From contig CABIVQ010000056.1 in the NCBI GenBank assembly GCA_902362365.1, positions 1 to 18,293 of the forward strand: DNA of 18,293 nt, given 5' to 3'. The translations under genes and the position numbers were made by a program. The notes beneath the pieces are model-generated. The model had not been told where the DNA came from and did no database searches. It saw nothing but the letters and a program-made list of their open reading frames with translations. Positions 6,115-12,663 of the stretch are shown here, one piece after another. This stretch comes from Clostridiaceae bacterium (GTDB lineage Bacteria; Bacillota; Clostridia; Peptostreptococcales; Peptostreptococcaceae). Within the stretch, counting starts at the first letter, position 1. Each line of letters opens with the position of its first letter.

Positions 6115-8370
6115 ATGGTAAATACACTAATTTTTAACAAGATACAAAGAGGTAATATATTTAATAATGATTTTATTAACTTTGATAAAAATAATAAAAT
6201 TGAATTTAAAAAAATAGGAAGAAATAATATTGCTGTTATATATGGTCCTAATGGAACAGGCAAAACTAGTTTGAGTGTAGTTTTAGGTGGAAAAGAAGAT
6301 AAAGATAATATTAGTTTTGATGTAGATTTTAATGGTACGAAATACACTCAAGACAATAATGAATTATTTTATGTAATAAGTGATCAAAATGGTAGAAATA
6401 TAATAAGGGGTTCTGCTAGAGACTACTTATTAGGGGATAATATAAAAAGGGAGTATGATTTAAAAGATTATATAAGTAAAGAATTTATATTGCTTCAAAA
6501 AGATATAAATAAGTTAATGAAAAGTAGCTTTAATATATCCTCTATGAAGAATGTATTAATTAATCAGGTTGAAAATACAGATTTAAGAGTATTTGTAAGA
6601 AATTTTGCAAATAGTAGATTTAAAGTAGAAGAACAATTAGATAAGTCAAAATTTCTTGATGTAGTTAAATCTTTAAATAAAGAAGAAATAAATATAACTC
6701 TAGAAAATGAAGAAAAATATATATTTATAAAAAATAATTTTAAAGACGAATCGTCATTAATATATAGAATTATGAATATTAATGACAAAGAAATAAAAAA
6801 GAATGAAGAAATATTAAAAATAGAAGAAAATGATGAGGCTTTAAATATACTAAGTAAATTCAAATATAAAGATGAATGTATCGTATGCGATAATAAGGAT
6901 TATAACAGAGAAGAGCTTATTGAGAGAAAAACTTCGAATAAAGAGTCTATTATAAAAAGTTTAGATCCTATTACAAAAAAAATATTAGAAGATATAATAC
7001 AAATTGTTAAAACGTTGGATAAAGATCCGTTAAAGATAGAGGAGATATTTGTAAAAGCAATAGAGACCGGCGATAAAAATCTCATATTAGAATTAAAGAA
7101 TGAAATACTTATTTACATAAAACTATTTAATAATGAAATAAATAATTTATTTAAAGATTTAGTAAAGCCAGAATTAATAAAAAGATATGATGAATATATG
7201 AAAATATTAGAGTCTCAGCCTACAATTTCAGATGAAGATATACTTTATATAGAAAAAATAGTGAGTGAGAATATAAGAAAGTCTATTGAAATAAAGAGGG
7301 ATACACAAAATGGAAATAATCTAAAGATATTATTAGGAGGAAAAGAATTTTTAGATAAAGATAGAGATGAATTACAGTTAAGTACAGGACAACAGAATTT
7401 TATATCGCTATCATTCGAACTTTTAAAGGCTAAAAATTCAGATAAAGAAATAATTATTTTAGACGATCCAATATCTAGTTTTGATTCAATATATAAAAAT
7501 AAGATAGCATTTTGTATTATAAAATTTTTAGAAGGTAAAAATCAGATAATATTAACTCATAATACGGATTTGATAAGGTTACTTGAGTTTCAATTACAAA
7601 ACTGCTTTAATTTATATTTATTCAATAACTCTGAAAATGCAATAAATGGATTTATAAAGGTAAACTTAAAGGAGAAAGATATATTATTACAAATAAACAA
7701 GCTACTAGATTTATTTAGAACTAATATATTTGAAGAAGTAAGGAATCAAAAACATTTTTTAATATCAATGATACCTTTCATGAGAGGGTATGCAAACATA
7801 ACTGGTAAGAGACAGGAATACACTAATCTTTCTAAAGTTATGCATGGTTATGAAAATGAGAAAATAGATATTCTAAAAATATATAATAATCTATTTTTAG
7901 ATGATGATGTAAAGTTAAGTGGAAAATTAGAAGTATCGGTAGATGATATATTAGAGTTAGATTTAGAGAATATAAGAATATTAAAGGAAGATAGCGAGTA
8001 TCAGCTTTTAGATAATACACTATATCATACTTTAAGTTATCTATATTTAAGATTAAAAGTAGAAAAGGATTTAATTGATATTTATAATGTAATGGTTAAT
8101 GGTAATATGACTGTACAACAGATTATAATGAAGGCTTTTACTCCATCTAACGGTGGAACTATTGAAGATAAAATATTTTTTACATCTAGAAAAACATTGC
8201 TAAATGAGTTTAACCACTTTGAAGGTAATATGAATATATTTCAACCTGCAATTGATATTACAGATATAGCATTGAATGAAGAAAAAGAAAGCATTTTAGA
8301 TTATTTAGAAAAACTAAGAAAAAATAAAGAACATATGATTGAAACAGAACTAGAGGAAGATCTGGTTTAA
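6115..8370 (+). CDS. Stand-alone ABC/AAA-type ATPase, candidate defence protein
   Basis: This 751-aa protein has a complete ABC-type (SMC/Rad50-like) ATPase split by a long coiled coil. Walker A is GPNGTGKT (44-51), the signature LSTGQQNF starts at 422, Walker B is ILDDP with D450/D451 and the D-loop SSFDS follows, and the switch histidine is H482 (LTHNTD). A CIVC motif (C255, C258) lies in the middle coiled coil, like the zinc hook of RloC and Rad50. This pattern belongs to the AAA_13 group that includes RloC/PrrC anticodon nucleases. The 270-residue C-terminal region (with FMRGYANITG and VMHGY) is presumably the effector, but I do not see a clear match to the R-E-H nuclease triad. It stands alone between its own promoter and terminator. 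Confidence 0.82.
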   Translation: MVNTLIFNKIQRGNIFNNDFINFDKNNKIEFKKIGRNNIAVIYGPNGTGKTSLSVVLGGKEDKDNISFDVDFNGTKYTQDNNELFYVISDQNGRNIIRGSARDYLLGDNIKREYDLKDYISKEFILLQKDINKLMKSSFNISSMKNVLINQVENTDLRVFVRNFANSRFKVEEQLDKSKFLDVVKSLNKEEINITLENEEKYIFIKNNFKDESSLIYRIMNINDKEIKKNEEILKIEENDEALNILSKFKYKDECIVCDNKDYNREELIERKTSNKESIIKSLDPITKKILEDIIQIVKTLDKDPLKIEEIFVKAIETGDKNLILELKNEILIYIKLFNNEINNLFKDLVKPELIKRYDEYMKILESQPTISDEDILYIEKIVSENIRKSIEIKRDTQNGNNLKILLGGKEFLDKDRDELQLSTGQQNFISLSFELLKAKNSDKEIIILDDPISSFDSIYKNKIAFCIIKFLEGKNQIILTHNTDLIRLLEFQLQNCFNLYLFNNSENAINGFIKVNLKEKDILLQINKLLDLFRTNIFEEVRNQKHFLISMIPFMRGYANITGKRQEYTNLSKVMHGYENEKIDILKIYNNLFLDDDVKLSGKLEVSVDDILELDLENIRILKEDSEYQLLDNTLYHTLSYLYLRLKVEKDLIDIYNVMVNGNMTVQQIIMKAFTPSNGGTIEDKIFFTSRKTLLNEFNHFEGNMNIFQPAIDITDIALNEEKESILDYLEKLRKNKEHMIETELEEDLV

Positions 8371-8388
8371 TATAAATATATTAAGACA

Positions 8389-8427
8389 AAAATGCTCTAT
8401 ATAATAGAATCATATATAGAGCATTTT
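8389..8427. terminator. Bidirectional intrinsic terminator
   Basis: A 14-bp perfect stem (AAAATGCTCTATAT at 8389-8402, its complement at 8414-8427) separates the convergent ATPase gene (stop 8370) and the minus-strand gene ending at 8433. A and T runs at the base support termination both ways. Confidence 0.88.
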
Positions 8428-8432
8428 GAAGT

Positions 8433-9104
8433 TTAAATATTAATTTTCTTGAAAAAATCTATATAACTTTTTAATATATAGTTTAAAAACTCTTGCTGAT
8501 TAATTCCTTTACTAGAAAGATCTTTTGCTATTTCTTCAAATTCATTTAAAATCTCAGAATCAATTCTTAAGCTTTTAACTTTATAGTCTCTTTTTTCTTG
8601 TTTAAATTTATAAATGTCACTAATTATATCATCAATACTATTTATTTCATTTTGAGAATTATTAGTTTTATTTCCTTCGATTATATTTTTTAATATATCT
8701 ATATTTTTTAGCAAATATCCTAAATTATCAGAGTCAGTACTGTTTAATACTAAGTTAGTATTTTCATTATTACAACTTGTAAGCTCATTGCTTACAGAGT
8801 TGTCTTTGTTACTTTCTTCGGACGGAGAAGTAGTTTTTTCTATATTTTTATTTTTAGAAATTTTATTTGTAAGCTGGTCGCTTACTGTAAGCTTACTGTA
8901 AGCTCGTCCGTTATTTTCTAGTATATACTGGTTTAGGTCTTTGTCAAATGTATACCCCAGTTTACTTGCTCTTGTTCCTACTGTACTCCTTGCAATACCT
9001 ATGTTATTGCAAACTTTTGTTAGTGTTAATCCGCTTAATAATTTATTATTTATATAATTGATTTGGTCGGAAATTTGTAATTTATTAAATTCGTCCTTAG
9101 TCAA
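8433..9104 (-). CDS. HTH + ribbon-helix-helix DNA-binding protein (partition or copy control?)
   Basis: This 223-aa protein starts at a TTG codon with GGGGAGG about 9 bp upstream. The N-terminal 60 residues hold a helix-turn-helix (LTLTKVCNNIGIARSTV). A long Asn/Ser-rich linker spans about 65-165. The C-terminus (about 175-223) looks like a ribbon-helix-helix: KSLRIDSEILNEFEEIA followed by a second helix. A shorter paralogue with the same order lies at 11057-11491. Phased TTGTAA iterons sit directly upstream (9126-9183), and more copies lie inside the linker-coding DNA, so self-binding and autoregulation are likely. A ParR/CopG-like plasmid-maintenance role is inferred; no ParA-type ATPase is present. 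Confidence 0.68.
   Translation of the reverse strand: MTKDEFNKLQISDQINYINNKLLSGLTLTKVCNNIGIARSTVGTRASKLGYTFDKDLNQYILENNGRAYSKLTVSDQLTNKISKNKNIEKTTSPSEESNKDNSVSNELTSCNNENTNLVLNSTDSDNLGYLLKNIDILKNIIEGNKTNNSQNEINSIDDIISDIYKFKQEKRDYKVKSLRIDSEILNEFEEIAKDLSSKGINQQEFLNYILKSYIDFFKKINI
8770..8904. repeat. Iteron copies inside the HTH/RHH gene
   Basis: TGTAAGCT occurs at 8778-8785, 8868-8875, 8886-8893 and 8897-8904, with the complementary GCTTAC at 8790-8795, 8880-8885 and 8891-8896. The 16-mer at 8770-8785 is identical to 9126-9141 upstream of the gene. All copies lie in DNA encoding the low-complexity linker. Confidence 0.75.
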
Positions 9105-9125
9105 AATAATCTACCTCCCCCTAAA

Positions 9126-9183
9126 TTACAACTTGTAAGCTAGTTGTAATAAGTTGTAAGCTTTTTGTAATATTGTAGCTTAC
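9126..9183. repeat. Helically phased TTGTAA iterons
   Basis: TTGTAA or TTGTAG begins at 9133, 9144, 9154, 9165 and 9173. The first four are 10-11 bp apart, one DNA turn. Copies 1 and 3 read TTGTAAGCT and alternate with TTGTAAT. The array lies 20-80 bp upstream of the TTG start at 9104 and probably overlaps the gene's promoter, as expected for an operator or plasmid centromere. Confidence 0.78.
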
Positions 9184-9244
9184 TTTTAATATATTTGCAC
9201 TAGAGTTGTGCTACAATTAAGTTACTAATTAAATAAATTTTAAG

Positions 9245-9265
9245 CAACGTACCTTTAGGTCGTTG
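9245..9265. other. Small hairpin after the recombinase gene
   Basis: CAACG-T-ACCT-TT-AGGT-CGTTG forms a 9-bp stem with one bulged T. It lies 22 bp past the recombinase stop, with no T-tract. It may be part of a recombination site or a weak terminator. Confidence 0.4.
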
Positions 9266-9286
9266 GTGATACGAGCATCGCGAATT

Positions 9287-10042
9287 TTAGTTTTTAGAAT
9301 TAACCTTATTCCATAAATAGCTGCTAACTATTTTGGGAACTTCTAGGTTAATTTTATTTTTTTCTACTTTTCCATTGTATGTATATTTTCCTATATAAAT
9401 TGGATTTGAGAGTATATAAGATATTCTTTGTTTTGAAAAGTTAAATTCTTTTCCTATTTTCTCATAAGACATTCCCTTGGATCTTAGTTTAAATATTTTT
9501 TTTACTATTTCAGCCTCTTGGTTATTTAATATCAATTTATCATTGTCTATTAGTGTATATCCTAATGGTATTCTTCCTCCTGGAAATAGCTTTTTATATC
9601 CTTTTGCAACTCTTCCAGAGTGGGTACGTTCTACGATTAACTTTCTTTCAAATTCTGAGAAACTTCCTATCATTTGTAAGAATAAAAGTCCTTGAGCTGT
9701 TGAGGTGTCAAACTGCTCTGTTATTGATACAAATCCAACGTTTATTTCATGAAGGTAATCAACCATTATCATAAGATTTTTAAGGCTTCTATGTATTCTA
9801 TCAGCTTTATAGACTACCACTGCATCTATTTCATTTTCTTTTTTTGATATAAAGTTTAGCATTTCATTGTAAGAAGGTCTATCAGATGTTTTTGCTGATA
9901 GACCTTCATCTATATATGTTTTTACTATTTCTATATTATTTAATTTACAGTAAAGCTCTATCTTTTCATTTTGAGTTTCTATAGAGGTGTTGTCAATTTG
10001 TGAGGCACTAGATATTCTAAGGTAACTTACTATTTTTTTCAT
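9287..10042 (-). CDS. Serine recombinase (resolvase/invertase type)
   Basis: This 251-aa protein carries the N-terminal serine recombinase domain: YLRISSASQ with nucleophile S11 and R9, then DRPSYNEML, VVVYKADRIHRSLKNL, and EFERKLIVERTHSGR leading into the long helix. After about residue 150 comes a Recombinase-type segment (RIPLGYTL, YEKIGKEFNFSKQRISYILSNPIYIG). It lacks the zinc ribbon and coiled coil of full-length large serine integrases (usually 450 aa or more), so it is a medium-sized form, likely resolving plasmid multimers or inverting DNA. It starts 14 bp after the fic stop with no obvious SD, so translation probably depends on fic. Its target site is not identified. Confidence 0.9.
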   Translation of the reverse strand: MKKIVSYLRISSASQIDNTSIETQNEKIELYCKLNNIEIVKTYIDEGLSAKTSDRPSYNEMLNFISKKENEIDAVVVYKADRIHRSLKNLMIMVDYLHEINVGFVSITEQFDTSTAQGLLFLQMIGSFSEFERKLIVERTHSGRVAKGYKKLFPGGRIPLGYTLIDNDKLILNNQEAEIVKKIFKLRSKGMSYEKIGKEFNFSKQRISYILSNPIYIGKYTYNGKVEKNKINLEVPKIVSSYLWNKVNSKN

Positions 10043-10056
10043 TTTTTATTTAGTAT

Positions 10057-10764
10057 CTAATTTAAATCCCAAAGCATTTTATATTCTACTTTGAAATCTT
10101 CTAGACTTTCTAAGTACTTTGTAAGTGGATCATAGTGACCTATATCACATAAATTTAGACTTTCTCTATATAAATCCTCACTATCCCAAGATACTATTTT
10201 TACAGGTAGATTATTTTCAAGCATTTGTTTTAGCATAAGAAATCTTCCTATACGTCCATTTCCATCTTGGAATGGGTGGATTAATTCAAATCTATAATGA
10301 AATTCAGATATATCTTTTAATGTTACAGTGTCTAGGTGATAGTACCATTGTAGTAGCTCATCTAGCTTTGATTGAACTTCAAATGGTTGTGCAACTTTTG
10401 CTTTTGTTCCAATTATCATATTTGGAATTGTTTTATATATTCCTGCATATCCTCTTTGATGCATTGTTGTATTAAGCATAAGTCTTGCATGTAGATCTTT
10501 TAGAAATTGGTCATCAATTTTCTTTCCTAATGTTTCTACTATTCTATCAAATACATAGCTTGAGTTTACTGTTTCTTGAACATCATCTAATGTGTGTTTT
10601 CCTGTAACTACATTTTTATCTAGTAATAGTGCAAGGGCTTCTGTTGTAAAAGTACTTCCTTCTATTTTATTTGAGTGATAAAGGAAGTTGTGTTTTAAAA
10701 TGCTATATAAGGAGTTTTTGAAATCTTTTGTTTGTAGTAAAGCGTCGATAAAGTTTTTATTCAT
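10057..10764 (-). CDS. fic: Fic-domain protein, class II type
   Basis: This 235-aa protein carries the canonical Fic motif HPFQDGNGR (residues 163-171) with catalytic H163, and so should transfer AMP or a related nucleotide group to a target hydroxyl. The flap (about residues 108-122, IYKTIPNMIIGT) precedes it. An N-terminal inhibitory motif S-NKI-EG (residues 31-36) fits the (S/T)xxxE(G/N) rule, making it a self-inhibited class II Fic that needs no separate antitoxin. AGGAGG precedes the ATG. It heads a two-gene operon with the recombinase, an association that is common on mobile elements. A 10-bp inverted repeat overlaps its likely -35 region. The target protein is unknown. Confidence 0.92.
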   Translation of the reverse strand: MNKNFIDALLQTKDFKNSLYSILKHNFLYHSNKIEGSTFTTEALALLLDKNVVTGKHTLDDVQETVNSSYVFDRIVETLGKKIDDQFLKDLHARLMLNTTMHQRGYAGIYKTIPNMIIGTKAKVAQPFEVQSKLDELLQWYYHLDTVTLKDISEFHYRFELIHPFQDGNGRIGRFLMLKQMLENNLPVKIVSWDSEDLYRESLNLCDIGHYDPLTKYLESLEDFKVEYKMLWDLN

Positions 10765-10798
10765 ATAGGTAGTATCCTCCTAATTTTTTTATAAATAT

Positions 10799-10846
10799 GT
10801 ATTATTAGTTTGCCCAAAATGTCAAATAAATGCCGATTTATTTGAC
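10799..10846 (-). promoter_or_regulatory. fic promoter with overlapping operator
   Basis: GTCAAATAAA (10821-10830) and TTTATTTGAC (10837-10846) form a perfect 10-bp inverted repeat around TGCCGA. On the minus strand its inner-proximal arm contributes a TTGACA -35 (10825-10820), with TAATAC as a possible -10 (10804-10799) at a short 15-bp spacing. The overlap suggests repression of the fic-recombinase operon by an unidentified regulator. Confidence 0.55.
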
Positions 10847-11020
10847 GTATATAGTTTATAGTATATGTATAGTCCTTGCAACACAAAGGTTAAACGTATT
10901 TGAGTTTGATTATTTTTTTATAAGTGTTGAAAATACTATATTAATTTTGTGTTACAATATATAAATTTATTTTATTATATTTCGTCTAAACTTCAAGTAA
11001 GTTATGGGAAAAGTTTTATA

Positions 11021-11053
11021 AAATTAAAAAAGCTACTCAAATTAATGAGTAGT
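11021..11053 (-). terminator. Intrinsic terminator of the 11057-11491 gene
   Basis: On the minus strand CTACTCA-TTAATT-TGAGTAG (11052-11033) is followed by CTTTTTTAATTTT. It lies a few bases past the stop codon of the HTH/RHH paralogue. Confidence 0.8.
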
Positions 11054-11056
11054 AGT

Positions 11057-11491
11057 TTATGCTTGTTTTTTATATTTATTTAATCCATCAGCGATAAACT
11101 GAGAAAGTATTTCTTGTTGGGTAAATGTGGAACTGTTACAGAAGTCTATAAATTCATTTAGGATACAAGAATGTATTCTAAATGATCTTGATGTTAAATT
11201 GCTATCTCTTTTCTCACATTCTAGTGTAGATAACTTTGTATTTAATTTCATCATGATTCTATTTATGAGTTCGTCTGATATTTCAAGATTTATTATGTTG
11301 TCTATATTTTCATATTGGTTAATAATTCTGCTATATACATAATTATTACGTTTAAATCTATCTCTTATTGTGCTATAAGAAATATTTATTGATTTGCATA
11401 TTTGACTTATATTTTTTCCTGATTTAAGTTTTGTATTAAAGTATTTGACTTGATCTTCTAAAGCTAGCTTATTAAATGATAATTTATTCAC
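11057..11491 (-). CDS. HTH + ribbon-helix-helix paralogue (144 aa)
   Basis: The GTG at 11491 is preferred because AGGGGAGG sits 6-7 bp upstream; the longer ATG frame from 11515 would have to translate the ribosome binding site itself. The N-terminus (FNKLALEDQVKYFNTKLKSG) matches the start of the 8433-9104 protein (FNKLQISDQINYINNKLLSG) and is followed by the same type of helix-turn-helix (ISQICKSINISYSTIRDRF). The C-terminus has a similar RHH-like segment (SRSFRIHSCILNEFIDFC). The linker is much shorter. It has its own terminator. I see no TTGTAAGCT iterons upstream, so it may use other sites. A maintenance or regulatory role is inferred. Confidence 0.7.
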   Translation of the reverse strand: MNKLSFNKLALEDQVKYFNTKLKSGKNISQICKSINISYSTIRDRFKRNNYVYSRIINQYENIDNIINLEISDELINRIMMKLNTKLSTLECEKRDSNLTSRSFRIHSCILNEFIDFCNSSTFTQQEILSQFIADGLNKYKKQA

Positions 11492-11565
11492 TTTATGTCC
11501 TCCCCTAATGAACATTTATACTTTTATATTATATCATGAGGAAAATGTTTTACACAAATACAGAG

Positions 11566-11597
11566 TATAAAAGATAGCAGGTATTAACCTACTATCT
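11566..11597 (-). terminator. Intrinsic terminator of the 11606-11965 gene
   Basis: AGATAG-C-AGGT (11572-11582) pairs with ACCT-A-CTATCT (11587-11597) with one mismatch. The minus strand then reads TTTTAT. It lies just past the coiled-coil gene stop. Confidence 0.78.
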
Positions 11598-11605
11598 CTT
11601 ATATT

Positions 11606-11965
11606 TTATATTTTTTCTTTTATTTCATTTACCTCAGATTCTAAATTACCTAAGTATTGATATAATTCATTTAATTGTTTATATACAACCGTATTCATCT
11701 GAGCATTTTCATATATAACGGTAGCATGGGCATTGTTTATGAAACTTTTTAACTCATATTCTGACTCTAATACTTTTGGATCATTATTTATTTTTTTTAT
11801 ATAATGTTCTATACTTTCAAGCTTTTTATTCACTTTTTTTAATAAAGAAGTCTTTATTATATTAATAACTATATTACCATTTAAATATTCGCCTGATTCA
11901 ATATATCTTCTACATTCCTTTATATCTATAAGAAGATTTTCACAATAATCATATATATTATCCAT
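11606..11965 (-). CDS. Hypothetical coiled-coil protein (119 aa)
   Basis: I do not recognise this family. The product is acidic to neutral and almost wholly helical by eye: an N-terminal helix with DNIYDYCENLLIDIKECRRY, a central charged segment (KKVNKKLESIEHYIKK), a short loop and a C-terminal helix (QLNELYQYLGNLESEVNEI) with heptad-like spacing. There is no signal peptide or membrane segment. GGGAG lies about 7 bp before the ATG, and a terminator follows. The shared 40-bp element (12069-12108) sits about 105 bp upstream, with a plausible promoter between (TTGAAA, 17 bp, TATTAT on the minus strand), so it may belong to the same regulon as the secreted protein. Immunity-protein size and shape are compatible but unproven. 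Confidence 0.65.
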   Translation of the reverse strand: MDNIYDYCENLLIDIKECRRYIESGEYLNGNIVINIIKTSLLKKVNKKLESIEHYIKKINNDPKVLESEYELKSFINNAHATVIYENAQMNTVVYKQLNELYQYLGNLESEVNEIKEKI

Positions 11966-12068
11966 TATGCTTCTCCCATCTTAAATTTACTGATACACTA
12001 ATTGTGTCTGTTACCCCTTATGTCTATTTACTTTTAATATTATTAATATGATTGATTTTTTTCAATAA

Positions 12069-12108
12069 TTTTGACAAAACTAGTTGTTAAATGTTTAAGT
12101 TTGGATAT
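12069..12108. promoter_or_regulatory. Shared 40-bp promoter element, copy B
   Basis: This is the second copy of the element at 5205-5244, with the AAAACTAG, GTTAAAT and TTGGATAT blocks at identical spacing. It lies between the divergent coiled-coil gene (start 11965) and the small peptide gene (start 12318), beside the agr locus. The first block overlaps TTTTGACAAAACTAG. Confidence 0.65.
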
Positions 12109-12132
12109 TTTCATCTACGATTCTTGTTGTGC

Positions 12133-12250
12133 TAGTTAATTTTTATAATAAAAAACTTCAACCAATATAGTACTTTAAGATTAATAACAATCAATTTTAA
12201 CTAGAACAATAGATTAACTAATTAGCAGCTATTAAAATCTATTTAGTTAA
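12133..12250. promoter_or_regulatory. Cluster of TAGTTAA boxes (LytTR-like)
   Basis: TAGTTAA or its complement occurs at 12133-12139 (+), 12197-12203 (-), 12214-12220 (-) and 12244-12250 (+). The GTTNA core agrees with the LytTR half-site consensus; the copy at 12212-12221 matches 8 of 9 positions. The last two also form an inverted repeat (TTAACTAA / TTAGTTAA). The cluster fills most of the 352-bp intergenic space and ends 5 bp before a likely promoter, as expected for AgrA control. No gene is seen in this space. Confidence 0.5.
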
Positions 12251-12255
12251 ATGTG

Positions 12256-12284
12256 TTGAAGGTAGGTTCGAATAATATTATCAT
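12256..12284 (+). promoter_or_regulatory. Promoter of the 44-aa peptide gene
   Basis: TTGAAG (12256-12261) and TATCAT (12279-12284) are separated by 17 bp, upstream of AAAAGGAG and the ATG at 12318. It lies just after the TAGTTAA cluster. Confidence 0.5.
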
Positions 12285-12317
12285 AAATGTATAATTAAAA
12301 AGGAGTTAGATGAGATC

Positions 12318-12452
12318 ATGGGAGTTTTAAATAAAATTATAACCTTAGTTTTAGCGATTATATTATTTGAAGGACCACAGTTACATAAAGTAGATGCAAT
12401 TGAAATATATGATAAGACAAAAGTAAATATATCTAAAGAAATTAATTTATAG
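12318..12452 (+). CDS. 44-aa peptide with N-terminal hydrophobic segment
   Basis: The frame starts MGVLNKIITLVLAIILFEG, a single hydrophobic helix preceded by one Lys, and ends in a charged tail (IYDKTKVNISKEINL). AAAAGGAG is upstream but rather far (about 12 bp) from this ATG. A competing ATG at 12310 gives only six residues. A good terminator follows directly, so the unit is a separate transcript. It is not AgrD-like: there is no Cys/Ser ring core before an acidic tail. It could be a secreted peptide, a membrane toxin or a pheromone precursor. The nearby LytTR-like boxes suggest agr control. The homologous family is unknown to me. Confidence 0.6.
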   Translation: MGVLNKIITLVLAIILFEGPQLHKVDAIEIYDKTKVNISKEINL

Positions 12453-12458
12453 TTTAAA

Positions 12459-12497
12459 AGTTATCTAAAATATTTATATTTTGGATAGCTTTTTTTA
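12459..12497 (+). terminator. Intrinsic terminator of the peptide gene
   Basis: Arms 12459-12473 and 12476-12490 pair over 15 positions with two G-U wobbles (AGTTATCT against GGATAGCT at the base), followed by TTTTTTT. Confidence 0.85.
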
Positions 12498-12535
12498 TTT
12501 TAGTGAAGTATATATTAAGTTTCTAAAATGAAATA

Positions 12536-12565
12536 ATTAACGTCCAAAAAGTACTATTTAAAGTC
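12536..12565. promoter_or_regulatory. Candidate AgrA/LytTR double site
   Basis: On the minus strand GACTTTAAA (12565-12557) and GACGTTAAT (12544-12536) are direct repeats separated by exactly 12 bp. This is the spacing known for AgrA sites in staphylococcal agr promoters. The second copy fits the LytTR consensus at 8 of 9 positions. It lies about 100 bp upstream of the agrA-like gene, so autoregulation is the natural reading. Confidence 0.5.
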
Positions 12566-12615
12566 TATATCACAACAAAAGATGTATAAATATGGAAAAA
12601 ACTGTAAAAATAAAG

Positions 12616-12639
12616 TAGTATAAAATATAGTATAAAATA
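12616..12639 (+). repeat. Perfect 12-bp tandem repeat in the agr promoter
   Basis: TAGTATAAAATA occurs twice without a gap, each copy carrying a TATAAA -10-like sequence, 25-48 bp before the agrA start. The two -10 boxes would be one helical turn apart. Slippage between one, two or three copies could tune agr transcription. Confidence 0.7.
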
Positions 12640-12663
12640 ATAATACGGAAGGAAGTTTAAATT

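Noticed and set aside
11492..11515. Upstream ATG for the 11057-11491 gene
   Set aside because: These codons include the AGGGGAGG ribosome binding site of the GTG start, so they are very probably not translated as coding sequence.
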